In this document: positions 23,387 through 35,091 of the stretch, one piece after another
How the letters are laid out: each line of letters starts with the position of its first letter
Position numbering within the stretch: position 1 is the first letter of the stretch
DNA from: Gonatopus flavifemur
Lineage: Eukaryota > Arthropoda > Insecta > Hymenoptera > Dryinidae
Assembly (NCBI GenBank): GCA_018340375.1
Contig: JAFFJZ010000009.1
Location: 13,532,501-13,596,500 of the forward strand
Length of the DNA: 64,000 bases
Reading direction: 5' to 3'
The notes under the pieces: model-generated
What the model saw: only the letters and a program-made list of their open reading frames with translations
Database searches by the model: none
What the model was told of the DNA's origin: nothing
Made by a program: the position numbers and the translations under genes

Positions 23387-23745
23387 TATTTCTCTAGGTA
23401 ATTACGAGGCCTCACAAGTCCTTGCAAGTTACTTGCGAGGCATTGCGAGGCCTAGGGAACGACTAGAGTGATTTCTACTAGGGAGGTTCGTTCGATCTCC
23501 CTGAATAAATTGCTCCAACTCGTACTAAACAAATAAATATATTTTGATAACTGGAAATAGCAAATAACTGGAAATATTTGGAGCAAGTTAGCGCCACTTG
23601 GCGCGCATTCAACGAATTTAGCTATCGCTTGATTCTTCAAATGAACTTCTAATGACTGCTCCACATATTTTTGTCATCAAATACACAGATATTAGATTCG
23701 CACAATTCTATTAACATATGAGTCTGATTCTGCTTTCACTCTCAG

Positions 23746-23928
23746 CTGTTCTCGAAAACGGTCCGTATTGCGATGGAAATATATGAAAATGATGAGCATT
23801 ATACTGAATTAAGAGATTCTCATGCAACTCAAAAATTCATTCAAAAAATAGACGATCTGATTCCTGCAATGATGTCGTGAATTCCAGCAGATGCTCTTCG
23901 CTTTGATGATGACAATATACATAAGAAG
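23746..23928 (+). CDS. Late P-transposase-like exon with in-frame stop
   Basis: Acceptor ACTCTCAG at 23745, phase 0, donor GTGATT at 23929. Reads LFSKTVRIAMEIYE, ELRDSHATQKFIQKIDDL and IPADALRF, resembling the C-terminal helical part of P-element/THAP9 transposases. An in-frame TGA at 23878-23880 falls where homologues usually keep a polar residue before IPA; CGA to TGA by one transition is likely. This argues that the gene is no longer functional here. Confidence 0.55.
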
Positions 23929-24346
23929 GTGATTGTTGTTTTTCGATTGTTATAATAAGATACATTGATATTATTGTTCATGAACATTGAAAAAGCGAAA
24001 ACACATATTTAATGTGAATATTTTGATTAGCTACCCCGTGGACTCGAGAAGATTCCTATCAACTATTTTATTCATACCTCACGGAAGATGTTTGAAATGT
24101 ATAAGGGTATTTTGACAAATAAGTCTAGGATGTGCGAACTTTTATAACTCTAATAATATCGAAATTTTCCAAGTGTGAATTTTATACATATAAATGTAGA
24201 ATAATAATTTTTCTATGCATCCTCATATCATTATCTCTTGACCGCACAACATATTTATGAATCACATCACTTTCAGTTTTTCAAAGGTCTTTCTAAAAAA
24301 TCACGCAACAATATGCACGCTATAATATACACGCTTTAAATATGTA
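23929..24346. other. Unassigned AT-rich stretch
   Basis: No open frame of note, no inverted repeat and no recognised word array. It could be the remaining 3' part or 3' intron of the THAP/P-like gene. Confidence 0.35.
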
Positions 24347-24503
24347 CAGTGAGTCTATAAAATTCGCGAAGGTTTGGTTTTACAGCTTTGAAACACTCAA
24401 CGAAAAGGGTGAAAACTTTATTTCTATGATTAGTTTGTCAAGTTTTTCCTAATTTCCCCCAACTCATTACAGTGGGCTTTCCAAGATCTCTTTTGACTCA
24501 CTG
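24347..24503. repeat. Tc1/mariner-type MITE (157 bp)
   Basis: Ends CAGTGAGTC and its mirror GACTCACTG, flanked by TA at 24345-24346 and 24504-24505. It has no coding capacity. TA target and short TIR indicate mobilisation by a Tc1/mariner-group transposase. Confidence 0.7.
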
Positions 24504-24505
24504 TA

Positions 24506-25118
24506 CATCTTGGTTACGTGATATGAATTTTAAAGTACAACTATGGCATGATAAAAAGACGCATTTTATTCCATTTTTTTCTTCATCATCGATGATTTCA
24601 TGTTTTTTTTTTCGAGTGGGAATGTTTCAATATCCATCAGTCATAATTTTTCCTCAATAATTTGCATGCATATCCTTATCTTTGATGGACCAATGTTTAA
24701 TGTTAAATTTTGGCGAGAATATGCCTTTTATCTGATTTTGTAAACATATGCCTAGTTCCAATGGAATTCTCGCGTGCTGTATTCCTAGATTATGAAATTG
24801 GTGGTAGCATGGTTATTGGTATGATTTTTGTTTGCCGAATATAAGTTTGCAATCGATTGTACTAAACAAGTTTTTAAAAGAAATTACTTTTTGTTGAGAC
24901 AGTAGTATATGAGTTTCTAACGATTTATTGACAATTGTCTGTACACTATAAAAAGTGTTAAAGGCAAAATCACCTGTGAATACACAGTTTTTGAATGAGA
25001 ATATAAAATGTTGTTACGAAGCATGTATGCAATTTTATATCAAATATTGCTTCTTGGTATGATGTATGGATAACTTTGTTATTATTCCACTTTTTTCATT
25101 TGGCTTATGTAACTATAG
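24506..25118. other. Unassigned AT-rich stretch
   Basis: No coding or repeat signal was recognised in these ~610 bp. Confidence 0.35.
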
Positions 25119-25176
25119 CCCGTACAGCACAACCACCGATCCTCCACCTAGGACTTCGGTGGACCAGAGGTGGAGG
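25119..25176. repeat. CCCGTACAGCAC tip followed by a hairpin
   Basis: CCCGTACAGCACAACCACCG begins a segment in which CCACCGATCCTCCACCT pairs with AGGTGGAGGATTGGTGG over an 18-bp loop. The tip is identical to that at 27902. The matching right end was not found. Confidence 0.45.
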
Positions 25177-25364
25177 ATTGGTGGAGAAATGGGAGCCGTG
25201 GAAATAAGGGAGGAATAAGGGAGAGTCTCTAAATTCATTCATTTAATATAATAAAATCTTCAGGAAGATGTTCTAACTGCATAGCATTCAATATATATTA
25301 AAAAAAAAATATTTCCAAAATCTCGGTAATCTTAAAAATTATGCTTTTTATTTAGGAAGAGTTG

Positions 25365-27473
25365 TTAATGATCAACTTCACAGATTTCTTTTTTGAGAGA
25401 ACTGTGCGTCCAGCAATCAATACACAGAAGTTTCCTTACTAAACAATTTTTTAGAGACGTTCTGTTACTTCTTACTAATGATGTGGCTCTAGAAAACATC
25501 CTTTCAACTGGAACCGATGAAGCTAAAATACTAAATAAATCTCTTGCCATTTTTGATAATGTGGGGTATAATCCTGTATGACGTTTCCACCAATCTAAAA
25601 TATCAGTATCAGATGGTGCTCTTGGAGCATGTAGATAATCATCGATTTCTTTTCTCCAAGTGATATTTGATGTTTTATTTATTTGAGCATAAATAGTATT
25701 CAGATTTATGCAGTCATCATCGGTTTGAGCTGAATTCTGATTGTTATTGCTCAACGACTCAATTAGTCCAGTGTCATTTTCCGTATGATAATGTGCTTGA
25801 TATATTTCTTCAAATTTTGCGATACTTGCCAGTTTCATGCTTCGACCCCAATCTGTAGCTTCAAAAGTTTCAATCTTGTGACGTGGATCCAGTATAAGAG
25901 CAACACAATATACCCAGTTACATTTATTATAATGTTTGATCAGTTCATCCCGTCCTGCTTGAAACGCTAATAAGAGCAGTTCATCACTTTTGGTTCGTTT
26001 AGGCTGATTATCTAGCTCAACAATTACGGATTCTATTTTGTCTACCAACATGTTGAAAGCCACAATTACAATGGGTAAAGTGACATACTTTTAACCACCA
26101 ATCACAGTTGAAATGTGCTCAAAATGTTCTAAAAAGTTGGTTATTTTTTGCAATACAAGCCATTCATCATCATTGATTCTGAACTTATTCAAATCCTCAT
26201 TGGTGTCCCATAACATTTTGATGGTATTTTTCAATCTAATAATGATGTGCAACATTTCATATGTACTGTTCCATCGTGTTTTTACATCAAGAATCGGCTT
26301 GACGTATTTAATATTCGTTGCAAAAACTCTTCAAGATATTAATGAGCTTTTCAGAACATCTGATTTTTTTAATAATATTCCTGATATTACTGATTATTTT
26401 TGAGAATACTTGTTCGTCATCTTCATCACTTTCGTATTCTGAATCTTCACAATCGGTAGAATTTGATGGTGATGTTGCAAAGGTAAGGTGGTCATCAATA
26501 GAAACGTTTATCATTTTCAGGATATCCTGTACTGCCAAATTTATTATGTGTGAAAAACACCGGGAATGTTGATCTTCCGTACTGAAATCAAGATTTCTCT
26601 CCTTCATTAAAACGGAAAATTCTTGAATAAATTTAGTGTTTGCTGATGCATTGTCTAATGTAATGCCTTGGATTTTATCCAAAATCTCAAAGTCAAGAAA
26701 CGTATTATAAAATATATTTGCTATGTCAATGCCTTTATGTTTTTCCTCAGCCGGAACCAAATCGGGAGCAGTGGATTGAATTTGCCAATTTTTATCAATA
26801 AAATGAATTGTGATTCCATAAAAAGATACAAAATTTCGGGATGTCCATCCATCAACCGTGAAAGAGAACTTAGAATCGTTGTCATTCAATATTTCCTTCA
26901 AATTACTTCGCATTTTAAGAAATTTAATTCTATTTTGTTCCGCATTGAATTTTCTTGTAGGCATTTGAATATCCATATTCAGCACATGGAATGATGTCTA
27001 GGTGGATTCATTGTCGAAAAAAGAAAGAGGTAAATGTTTATAAGCTACCCACGTCACGAGTAATCTATCCATATTTACATTTTTCTCAGATTTCTGGGAA
27101 ATTAAATTCCACACAAATTAGATTTTGGCAAAAACACATAATCACTTGAAAACTGAATTTGAAAAGTTGGAATCTTAGCCTACATTTGCGTTTGATGATT
27201 CAAGATAGAGAAAAAAGAACGAATAACTCAACTCACCTGTGGAAACCTACTCATGTCCTCAAGAGTTCTTTGTTGCTTTTGTGATGAATTTCCTTCATTT
27301 TTTGTTCTGAAAAATTCTTGATATATCTTGGGATGAAAATTTTCCAAATGTTTCCTCAAACCCCTTGTATTGCTACCTTTCATTTTGATCTCTTTGTTCA
27401 TTTGATTGTTTTTGCACGAGAGACAGACGCCAATTTTCTCATTATTTTTTTTATCATAATCAAAATAACCCAC
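25365..27473 (-). pseudogene. hAT transposase (BED finger, hATC), decayed
   Basis: Read on the minus strand. A BED zinc-finger exon (27473-27228; Cys pair CLSCKNN, later His pair HLENFH) ends at a donor-like GTGAGT, and an acceptor-like CCTAG near 27001 opens the second exon. Then come the RNase H-like body (26985-26308; FTVDGWTSRN with the first Asp, ITLDNASAN, HSRCFSHIINLAVQD), a frameshift near 26310, VKTRWNSTYEML and a stop after STVIGG near 26090. The rest is open to 25365 with the C-terminal dimerisation block (YPTLSKMARDLFSI, ASSVPVERMFSRA). One frameshift and one stop make it inactive. Terminal inverted repeats and 8-bp duplication were not located. Confidence 0.87.
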
Positions 27474-27599
27474 TGAGCATTTCCGTTAGAACCTTGCATT
27501 AACATTGCGTCGATGTTGATGCGATCTTGGAAGTACCTGTTATGAGAATTACAACAGTAATATTACAACATCCAATTACAAGTAAATTGCAGCAACGTT

Positions 27600-27900
27600 A
27601 CGTATGGTCATATATGACCATATATAATTCATACGCAATTCATATTGAATCCGTATATGATCATATATGGCCCATACAGAATCCATATATGACCTTTCGA
27701 TGCAAGACTTTCCCATACATGTGAAACAATTCTGTCACATATGAAATATTTTTCGTATATGGATTTTATATGGATTATATATGAGTTATATATGATCATA
27801 TATGGATCACATATGGATTAAATATGGATTGTATATGATTCTATGCATTTTCATATATGGATCATATATGAATTTTATATGTATTATGTATGGATTATGG
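27600..27900. repeat. CATATATG word array 2
   Basis: About 300 bp dominated by CATATATG, ATATGGATTATATATG and ATATGACC variants, like the MITE at 20965-21313, but clear inverted ends are missing. It abuts the element that starts at 27902. Confidence 0.6.
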
Positions 27901-27901
27901 G

Positions 27902-28843
27902 CCCGTACAGCACATGACGTGTCAAGCTCATGGGAGGAACGTATTTTTGGGAACATAGGAACATGCCATACATGTGTGAGATCGTGCCATCCATATTCTA
28001 GGCACATTCAAGCACATAGAAATGTCCGCCCAAATGACCTGAATTCAAGAATATGGGAGGCATGTTCTGTTGATCATCTCATACGCATCTAGTTTTCGTG
28101 TTACAAAAGAGGTTATGTATTTCTAAAAGACTTCTGTCAACATATTCAGGATGTCTTATGCAGCATCAGTATCATAATTCAATCATAATTTTTTCCAGAA
28201 GAAGAATTACTGTTGAATAGCTTTTCTCATGTTGCATGAAATATCTTTCAAAAGTGTTTTGCAATTGCATAACTTCCAAAGTTCTGTCAGCTCCTAATGA
28301 CTGACGAAAAACACTACACGTCACTATAATTGAACTTTCATAAATATTAATTGTAGTCTTGTCTTATACATTTTCAACATTGTCACTAAAAATACGCGTC
28401 GAGTTACTGTAGACGAAATCTCAAAATTTCCTATTGCATGATCATAGAGCTATATTTCGTAAGTGCACGCTGCATCTCGGTGATTTGGATAAAAATCCGA
28501 TAAATCAATCTAAATGAGGCTGAGATAATTCCGTGCATTCGACAAAACTTTGAAAAAAGTTTTGAGACAGTATACAAGTTCATAAAGATAAACATCACCA
28601 TTTCATTCCGACTCGCGTACGCAACACAATGAATTCATCGGTTTTTTGCAAATGAGAGGTTATAGTTCACTGAGTTCATGAAAATCTTCCTGCCATGTGG
28701 ATTGAATATAATTCTTACAATATTACCACATGATGTGGAATGATATATGCCAGGTATATGTTGTTTAGAATATTCCGTTGTCCATGAGATTATGCATTTT
28801 TCACATGCCGAACATATGTTTTACACATTACGTGTTATACGGG
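27902..28843. repeat. 942-bp element, ends CCCGTACAGCAC
   Basis: Left CCCGTACAGCACATGACGTG; right, read inward, CCCGTATAACACGTAATGTG. The interior has scattered ACATG/CATGT words. No coding capacity was recognised. Ends belong to the CCC-N4-AGCAC group. Confidence 0.55.
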
Positions 28844-29217
28844 GGTCATATATGTTCGTTTTTTACTAGGGGCCATCTGTCAGTTAACCTGCACACATTG
28901 AACATACTGGAATGAGCACCCCCCACATATTCTATAGTTTAGGCTAGTCAGCCACATACTATTGTGAAAAGATTTCTTCTCTCTCGAACCTCTACCTCTT
29001 ATTCTCCTTATCTCTGTCTGATTCTCTTGCCCCCCCCCCTCCTTACTCCCCTTACCTTTGTCTGACATGTAAGGCTCGAACTTCTTTCTCTAACCGCGAT
29101 AATCTGGGGAGTAATCATTCCAGTATATTATAGAGTCCAATGCCTGCACATTAGGCATTGAGCTCAATGCACTTCAGAGTGAGTGTGGCAATCGAATCGC
29201 ATCTAACGAGAGTGAGG
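28844..29217. other. Unassigned, pyrimidine-rich stretch
   Basis: A pyrimidine-rich tract with a run of C near 29030 is the only conspicuous feature. No gene or repeat end was found. Confidence 0.35.
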
Positions 29218-29290
29218 GGCGATTGGGTGTGCACGTGTCTTTGTTTATTCCATCAAAATAACGAGAGAGAGAATCGATTGGGTGTACTTT
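29218..29290. repeat. Dispersed repeat shared with 63704-63770
   Basis: GCGATTGGGTGTGCACGTGT, TCTTTGTTTATTCCATCAAAA and ATCGATTGGGTGT recur in order at 63704-63770. It is non-coding and the boundaries are unknown. Confidence 0.5.
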
Positions 29291-29306
29291 TGTGGCTGTT
29301 CAATAG

Positions 29307-29806
29307 GGGTCGGTGCCGAATCAACGAAAAAAAATTCACTAGCAGTATGAAGTTGTCATTTTGTTGCGGTATGAAATGAAATGAGTCATAGATCATTGAT
29401 CAAATTAAACGAAAAGTAAAAAACATTGATTTGCTAACACAACCCCACGGTAAACTTAATTTCCCTTTGTTATGTTTATGATTATGGTATGGTTATGTTT
29501 ATGATAACAACAAACCGATTTTCGTTCTCTACAGACGTTTGAAACAGTTTGATTGTACCGATCGATTAGGAAGATCATTAATAATTTTATTAGAATGATG
29601 AATTACGTGTCTACTGTAATAAACGGGTGCAGTGAATAGGTTAACATAAAGAAAAATCATCTGGTCACCAAGAAGAAGAGAGAGTTAAGAAAACACTACA
29701 TAAAGCTAAAGTTGAGTTCATTTCATACTGCAACAAAATGACAACTTCATACTGCTAGTAAATTTTTTTTCGTTGATTTGGTTTTTCGTTGATTTGGCAC
29801 CGACCC
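29307..29806. mobile_element. hAT-type MITE copy 1 (500 bp, 8-bp TSD)
   Basis: Terminal inverted repeats starting GGGTCGGTGCCGAATCAACG and extending ~90 bp (through AGCAGTATGAAGTTGTC), flanked by TTCAATAG at 29299-29306 and 29807-29814. An 8-bp duplication points to hAT-group mobilisation. Copy 2 at 62812-63299 has the middle part in the other orientation. Confidence 0.9.
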
Positions 29807-29814
29807 TTCAATAG

Positions 29815-30140
29815 ATAGCGTTATCTTCTTCTAATGTCTTCTCTGTCGTTACATGCAATTCAATGGCTGCGCTCAGCTAAATTTGCATTAGACTCAATGA
29901 TATTAGGTTGATAGTGTGAAAAACGTAGAGAAATATATAGAGATATTATACTAGAGCGGTCAAGTCGCAGCCAAACCTGTGAGTTGAAGCGTTACACGAA
30001 TAAAAAGAGAAGAGCCTTAGGCCCATTTTACATGCATCGAAATGGTAGTCAATGGTAGCACACCTTAATACCGAATTGGTTTCCTATAGTAGTGATATAT
30101 CATCGGAATCTTTAAGAACGCAATTGGAATTTTCAGGAAG
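29815..30140. other. Unassigned stretch
   Basis: No coding or repeat signal was recognised in ~325 bp. Confidence 0.35.
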
Positions 30141-30580
30141 CAGTGATGCCAGAATGGAGGATGAGGACCGTCGAGACTACCCTCTCTCGGGTAAATTTCC
30201 CTTACGATAATGCCTTCCCTGCAAAAAAAACTCTCAATTACAATCAATCGTATATTTGCATCGTGCATTTACAATTCAATAGATAAATCATGATATTTTG
30301 TTAGAATAAAAACAATTCATGACAATAAACTGATGAAATCATGAATTGTAATTTCACAACAGAAATTAATGCGCAATTGATTACGATTAGTCAAATCTCT
30401 TTCGAATATGCTTTCAACCAAAAATACCATTGAAAATACATTTTTCTAATCAATTCAATCGGGATTTTTCTCAAAGGGTTTCTAGTACGTCTTGTGTGCA
30501 AATTGGAAAAGGACCGTAAGGGAAATGTAACGGAGAGAGGGTAGCCTCGACGGTCCCCGTCCTCCATTCTGGCATCACTC
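30141..30580. repeat. Foldback MITE, ends CAGTGATGCC
   Basis: CAGTGATGCCAGAATGGAGG at the left mirrors CCTCCATTCTGGCATCACT at the right. Inverted arms run ~100 bp (ACCGTCGAGRCTACCCTCTC). The end type resembles hAT MITEs, but an 8-bp duplication is not convincing. It directly abuts the next element at 30580. Confidence 0.7.
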
Positions 30581-31629
30581 CCAGACAGCAAAAATAACCC
30601 GTTCGAATTCTTGAAGACTCCTTGATGAGTTCTTGGAACAGTCCCCGTTATGTCAGTGAAAATGGATTCAATATGAATTCAATGAATTCAGAACGAATAT
30701 ATGGGGTAAAATTCGCCAAGTGTTCCCACCTGAAAATTTCAATCTCATCAATGTTGATGAAATTCCATGAATTTGTTGTACTAGTGACCCTCTTCGAATT
30801 GTGTTAACACCAGGTTTCTAGGAAGTCAGGTTTCCGTGGTACAGGGGTTTAAATTTTGAAGATTTTTTTGATCTGCGTTTTTTCGAAAAATCATCATCCT
30901 CATTGATTCCATTTAATGAAAATATGATATCATTGATATTGTTAGGATTTTTTCTGAATTTTACGATAAAAATACTTTCATTCATGCAGAAGGAATATTT
31001 CACATAGAAATTCGATTTTTAAAAGTATTTTTGCATTTTTCGGCCACTGCGCCCCTCTTGATATTGATGAAACCTTGATAAATCGAAAGCTTGATTCCTT
31101 AGCTTCAAAATCATATAGGTTTAAAAATGGGACGAAGAAATTTCCCCAAGGTACAGAGTTCCAAGTGTGTACGTATCGTACCTTGAGTACGTGACGATCA
31201 CACCATCGATTTTCCGTGTATTGTTTTATGTAAAAAGTAATTATCAAATTTATTTTCTCAATCTTGCCTACCACATTGCTCAATACAACCATCTAGATTA
31301 CCCCTTTCAAATGAATAATTGATTCACGACACACGGTTGAAGAAAACACGTCATACTTTATTAGAACATTATTGTAATAATTAGTCATACCAATTTGTCA
31401 TCTTGGACCCATTAAATTTCTTTTTATTGATAATCAATTGTTATGGAAACGCGGCTACTGTAACTGGTAGAAGTAACTGTAAGTAGTGACTTTCTTTGTA
31501 CAAGTTATAGTACTCTGATTATTTACAAAATTGAATTATTGCTACATAAATGTACAGAATGATATTAAACAATTCGCAGTATTTATAATTATCAATCTCC
31601 TGATCCTTCTGGAAGGTTGTTCCTATACT

Positions 31630-33370
31630 CTAATTTTTATGCCTTCTTCGGGTCTTTGGGAATATATCATATTGCACTGCCGAAGAGTGAGTTTTAAGAA
31701 TAAACGATGAATGTTCCAAATGTATTACACAATGGTATTTGAGAGTTCCTGCTATCGTTTTTGCAGATGCGAATCGTTTTTCAAGTGCTTTCGTAGCCTC
31801 TATATGAGTACTCTTTGGACTGAAAAAAATCACAGTTTCTTTTAAATGTTCTTTAGCCCACTGATAAAGAGCATCCGCAGTCAAAATTTGATTTTCATTT
31901 GATGATGCTTGCAGACTTGCACGTGCTGCAAGTCTCTTCGAATTTCCACCAATACCGTCGCAAGGTCCTTTGCCATGTGCACTGGCATGAAAATGCCACT
32001 CAGCCGCAATTCCAAAATCATGTTCATGATGTAGAAGATTTGCAAAATTATATTTATTTTCAAAATGTTGCGATGCTCCATCAGTGAAGTAGAAGATCTT
32101 TTCACATTCAAGATTATCTTGCAAATACTTTGTAAGAATTTCTTGAAATTCATAAACAGCTACCGTATCATGAGTCAGATTATCAAACAAAATTGCTATA
32201 CTGCGATGTCTTGAATCATCTGTTCTGTAATAAATTACTGTTGTGAAAATGGTAACTTGGTTGTTATTCCAATGAAACGATTGAATAGCATTCTGAGCAA
32301 TGAATGCATAGTTTTCAGCAAAATCACATGTAACTATGAATTCTCCGGCCTTCAAATTATCCTTAAGAAAGGACGATTGCTCCTTTGCTATAAGAGCGTG
32401 AGATTTCAACTTATGTAACCGTTCACAGAGATCCTCCACGAAATCTCCTGCGTCTGCTATTTCAGTTTTCAAAGTGCTGCGATCAGTTTGTTGCCAAATT
32501 TGATATTCTACTCTCTCAATGTACTGGTCTGTAAGATTCGATTGAAGAAAATCCTTAAAATTGTCTATTCCAGGACACGCTAAACACTTGTCCAGATAGC
32601 ATTCAGAAGTAGGATTATCACATACAAGCATTCTAATATCATCATGGTGAGAAGTCATGGGGAAATCTGTCGCAGACGTTAGTTTTTGTAAACTTATGGC
32701 ATCTAGCATTAAATTCACGTTTTCATGATAAACACACACGCATACGGTATGAGTTCCAGAAGCTCCAGCGAGTACACAATTGCGAGGTCTCAGCTGTGAA
32801 AATTTCGATAAGCTCACATTAACTGTAGGGTTCTTCAATTTGAATGAAGAATATAATTCGGCAAGATTGCATAAAATCAATCTTTTTTGCACATGTTCAC
32901 GCGTTTCATCATTAGTTTTGATCGGAACATAATCCTTCATGCCTGGCAATATCCGGTTATTTTCATCATCCAAGTGAAATGCTATGATGGAATTTTCAAT
33001 CTCGCAAGATAACCTTCGTCCTCTCTTTGGATTTGGTGATGTTAGAATCCCGTTTTCAGCTACCAACTGTATGGCTTGACGTTCCGAAGCGTTGAATTCA
33101 GTAGCCAATGTCCTTCGTCCCCATGATTTTGGAGCAAGGGTTAGAAGCAAAATCTTTTCTGAGTAACTGGAAGACTGTTTGAATTTTTCTTTGATTTGAT
33201 CGAGAACTTCAATAGCTGATTCATGATGTTTTATTTGACACTTTCGATTTAAATTCTCAAACATTTTTGTTGATGGAAAGGAAAAATCTTCTTCATCTAT
33301 ATCAAAAGTTTCCTCCTCGTTAATTTCAAGGTTTGGGACATCGTCCTTTTCTTCGAATAATGTTTGATCC
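31630..33370 (-). CDS. Transposase-like protein of the long-TIR element
   Basis: Open frame of 544 codons from ATG 33264, continuing open upstream to an acceptor-like ATCTCTTAG at 33371 (+35 codons, acidic). An upstream exon is therefore likely, and 33264 may not be the start. Numbering from 33264: a helical N-terminal third; Cys/His-rich CVCVYHENV (~175-183) and Cys at 215, 222, 227 and 230, a possible zinc site; then three acidic candidates of an RNase H-like core, Asp314 (VTCDFAENY), Asp395 (YFTDGASQHF) and Asp436 in HGKGPCDGIGG. I recognise the motif set from uncharacterised arthropod and cnidarian proteins but cannot name the superfamily. No stop or frameshift is seen. Confidence 0.7.
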
Positions 33371-33436
33371 TAAGAGATAATAGAAATTTCTCAATTATCC
33401 CAGTTTTCTCCTCATTAGAACATTTTGGGGTTGCAC

Positions 33437-33634
33437 TGAGAAGAATAAATAGTGGACTCAATTACGCACGACAGTTGGATACGTTCAAATGCAATACTTC
33501 TTTGATTCAATTAGATTTGTAGTTGACTCAACTACGAATACTTGAATGAACCTTGAATTCAAATTGAATTGACGAAGGATTGTATTTGAACGTATCCAAC
33601 TGTCGTGCGTAGTTGCCTCCATTATCTTTTCTCT
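33437..33634. repeat. Hairpin MITE inside the long-TIR element
   Basis: ACGCACGACAGTTGGATACG at the left mirrors CGTATCCAACTGTCGTGCGT at the right. The arms are about 65 bp with an ~60-bp loop. It is non-coding. Confidence 0.7.
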
Positions 33635-34032
33635 CAACGTATACTGTGTACTTTTTCGATGAATCGAATAATAAAGCGGAACTACCTCAAGTGAATTATT
33701 CTCGCATGTATCCATCTGAACAGATGGAACATCGTACAAAGGTGACATTGAAGATAGTACAGTCATGTCTTTCTTGCATCTACTACATATTCGGGTATCA
33801 GAGGGTAGATGATGATATTTTTTTCTCAGATTTGAAGATAAGGTTTAAAGATCTGAAGATTTTTTGTGACAGGGATATTGAAATGGATTGAAACAACGAT
33901 CACCTGAACTCCTTCGTTTCATTGTGTCACTACATGTGGGAAAAAGTCCTTCCTCAATAGAATAATTCAGCAGAAAATCAATCACAAAAACTTCATAAAC
34001 AAGAAAGTTTCACTGATTTGATATTTATCTCT

Positions 34033-35091
34033 GTACACGGAGCACAGTTGGAAATTTTGTGTTGAATTCAACACATTTCACATGTCCCAAACAGTCCACA
34101 CATATTTTTGTGTCGATATCACATAATGTATTTGTGTTAGCAAATAACTCAAGCTCGATGTAAATAATATAACACAAAAGGATGTTGATAAAATTTTGAT
34201 TAGAATTTCCGATCGTGTAAATTCAACAGATAAGTACTGTCAAATGAAATCCAAAATAAGGAATGACTCAACAGTTCACAAGTGTAATTCATGGATTTTT
34301 TCACATCAATCAAATGTGAAAATCACACTTTTTTCGTGGTGAAACAATGCATAAGAATAAATTGAAAAAAAACAGTACTTCAATGAGCATTGAACATGGA
34401 TCGTCGGGACCGAATGTTGAAGCTGTATCACTCAAACCACTGCCGGTCCTTTGATTGAGTGTACTTTCTTTGCGTATATCGACTCGCACTCTATCTTCAA
34501 ATTCACATATCTAGAAAACGAATTTCTATTACAATGAAAGCTAAAACCAAAATGCATGAACAGTTCTTCCGACGACTACTAAAGTTACACGTACATAGAA
34601 GTTTCATAAAAAAATAGCTCTCACCACTGGTGATCTCCCCTTGGTAGTTGAGAACAACACAATTTTTATGTTCAATCTTGAGTTGAATAACATTTGTGTC
34701 ATTTTGACACTTTTTTTCACTTGTTTGAATGATTTCACATTATAAATCAGTTGAGACCTGATTACACAAGGACTGTCTGTAGAAGTTACACGTGGTTGTG
34801 TTGAATATTTAACAGAAAATTCATGACACACGGATTTTTTAACACATTTACACAAAATTTTCAACTGTGAGAGAAATTTGTAGTTAAATTTACTATGTTA
34901 TTATTGTTCCCGAGGAACAGACTGAATTCTGTCGGATTTTACTATGAAGGGCATATTTTTACTATGGTACAACAATAGAATGCTGATCATATTTACTATG
35001 TTTTATGGGGGAACCCGTCATAGTTCAGTCTGTTCCTCGGAAACAATAATAACATAGTAAATTTAACTACAAATTTCTCCCCGTGTACATT
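34033..35091. repeat. Hairpin MITE with a second MITE in its tip
   Basis: The right end CTCCCCGTGTACA at 35079-35091 mirrors TGTACACGGAG at 34033. The inner arms AGAAATTTGTAGTTAAATTT (from 34874) and its mirror ending about 35079 pair almost perfectly over ~60 bp. The MITE at 34043-34869 separates the left tip from its arm. Confidence 0.65.
34043..34869. repeat. CACAGTTG MITE copy A (~827 bp)
   Basis: Ends CACAGTTGGAAATTTTGTGT and, read inward, CACAGTTGAAAATTTTGTGT. The family has other copies at 54121-54947 (complete) and 49891-50581 plus 55036-55166 (split). The interior has TGTGTTGAATTCAACACA-type palindromic words. Open frames are incidental. Confidence 0.85.

Larger units (their letters stand above)
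22078..23483. repeat. CTAG-family MITE split by a mariner
   Basis: Left end CCCTAGCAGAAATCACTCTAG at 22078 and its mirror CTAGAGTGATTTCTACTAGGG ending at 23483. Without the mariner the MITE is ~120 bp. The interior has CTTGCAAGTTACTTGC-type words, shared with the foldback at 628-794. Confidence 0.7.
11417..23928 (+). pseudogene. P-element/THAP9-like transposase gene, split and decayed
   Basis: At least ten exon candidates with consistent splice phases. They encode an N-terminal THAP zinc finger, an acidic spacer in duplicate, a coiled coil and two blocks resembling P-element/THAP9 transposase. One intron (15263-21757) carries an RTE retrotransposon and two MITEs. A MITE with a mariner lies between the last two recognised exons. 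The second half of the catalytic domain is not found, and the last recognised exon has an in-frame TGA. Whether this is a once-domesticated host gene or a P-like transposon fossil is open; no terminal inverted repeats were seen. Confidence 0.7.

Noticed and set aside
25365..27473. Host ZBED-type domesticated gene
   Set aside because: A frameshift near 26310 and a stop near 26090 break the frame, so a decayed hAT transposon is the simpler reading.
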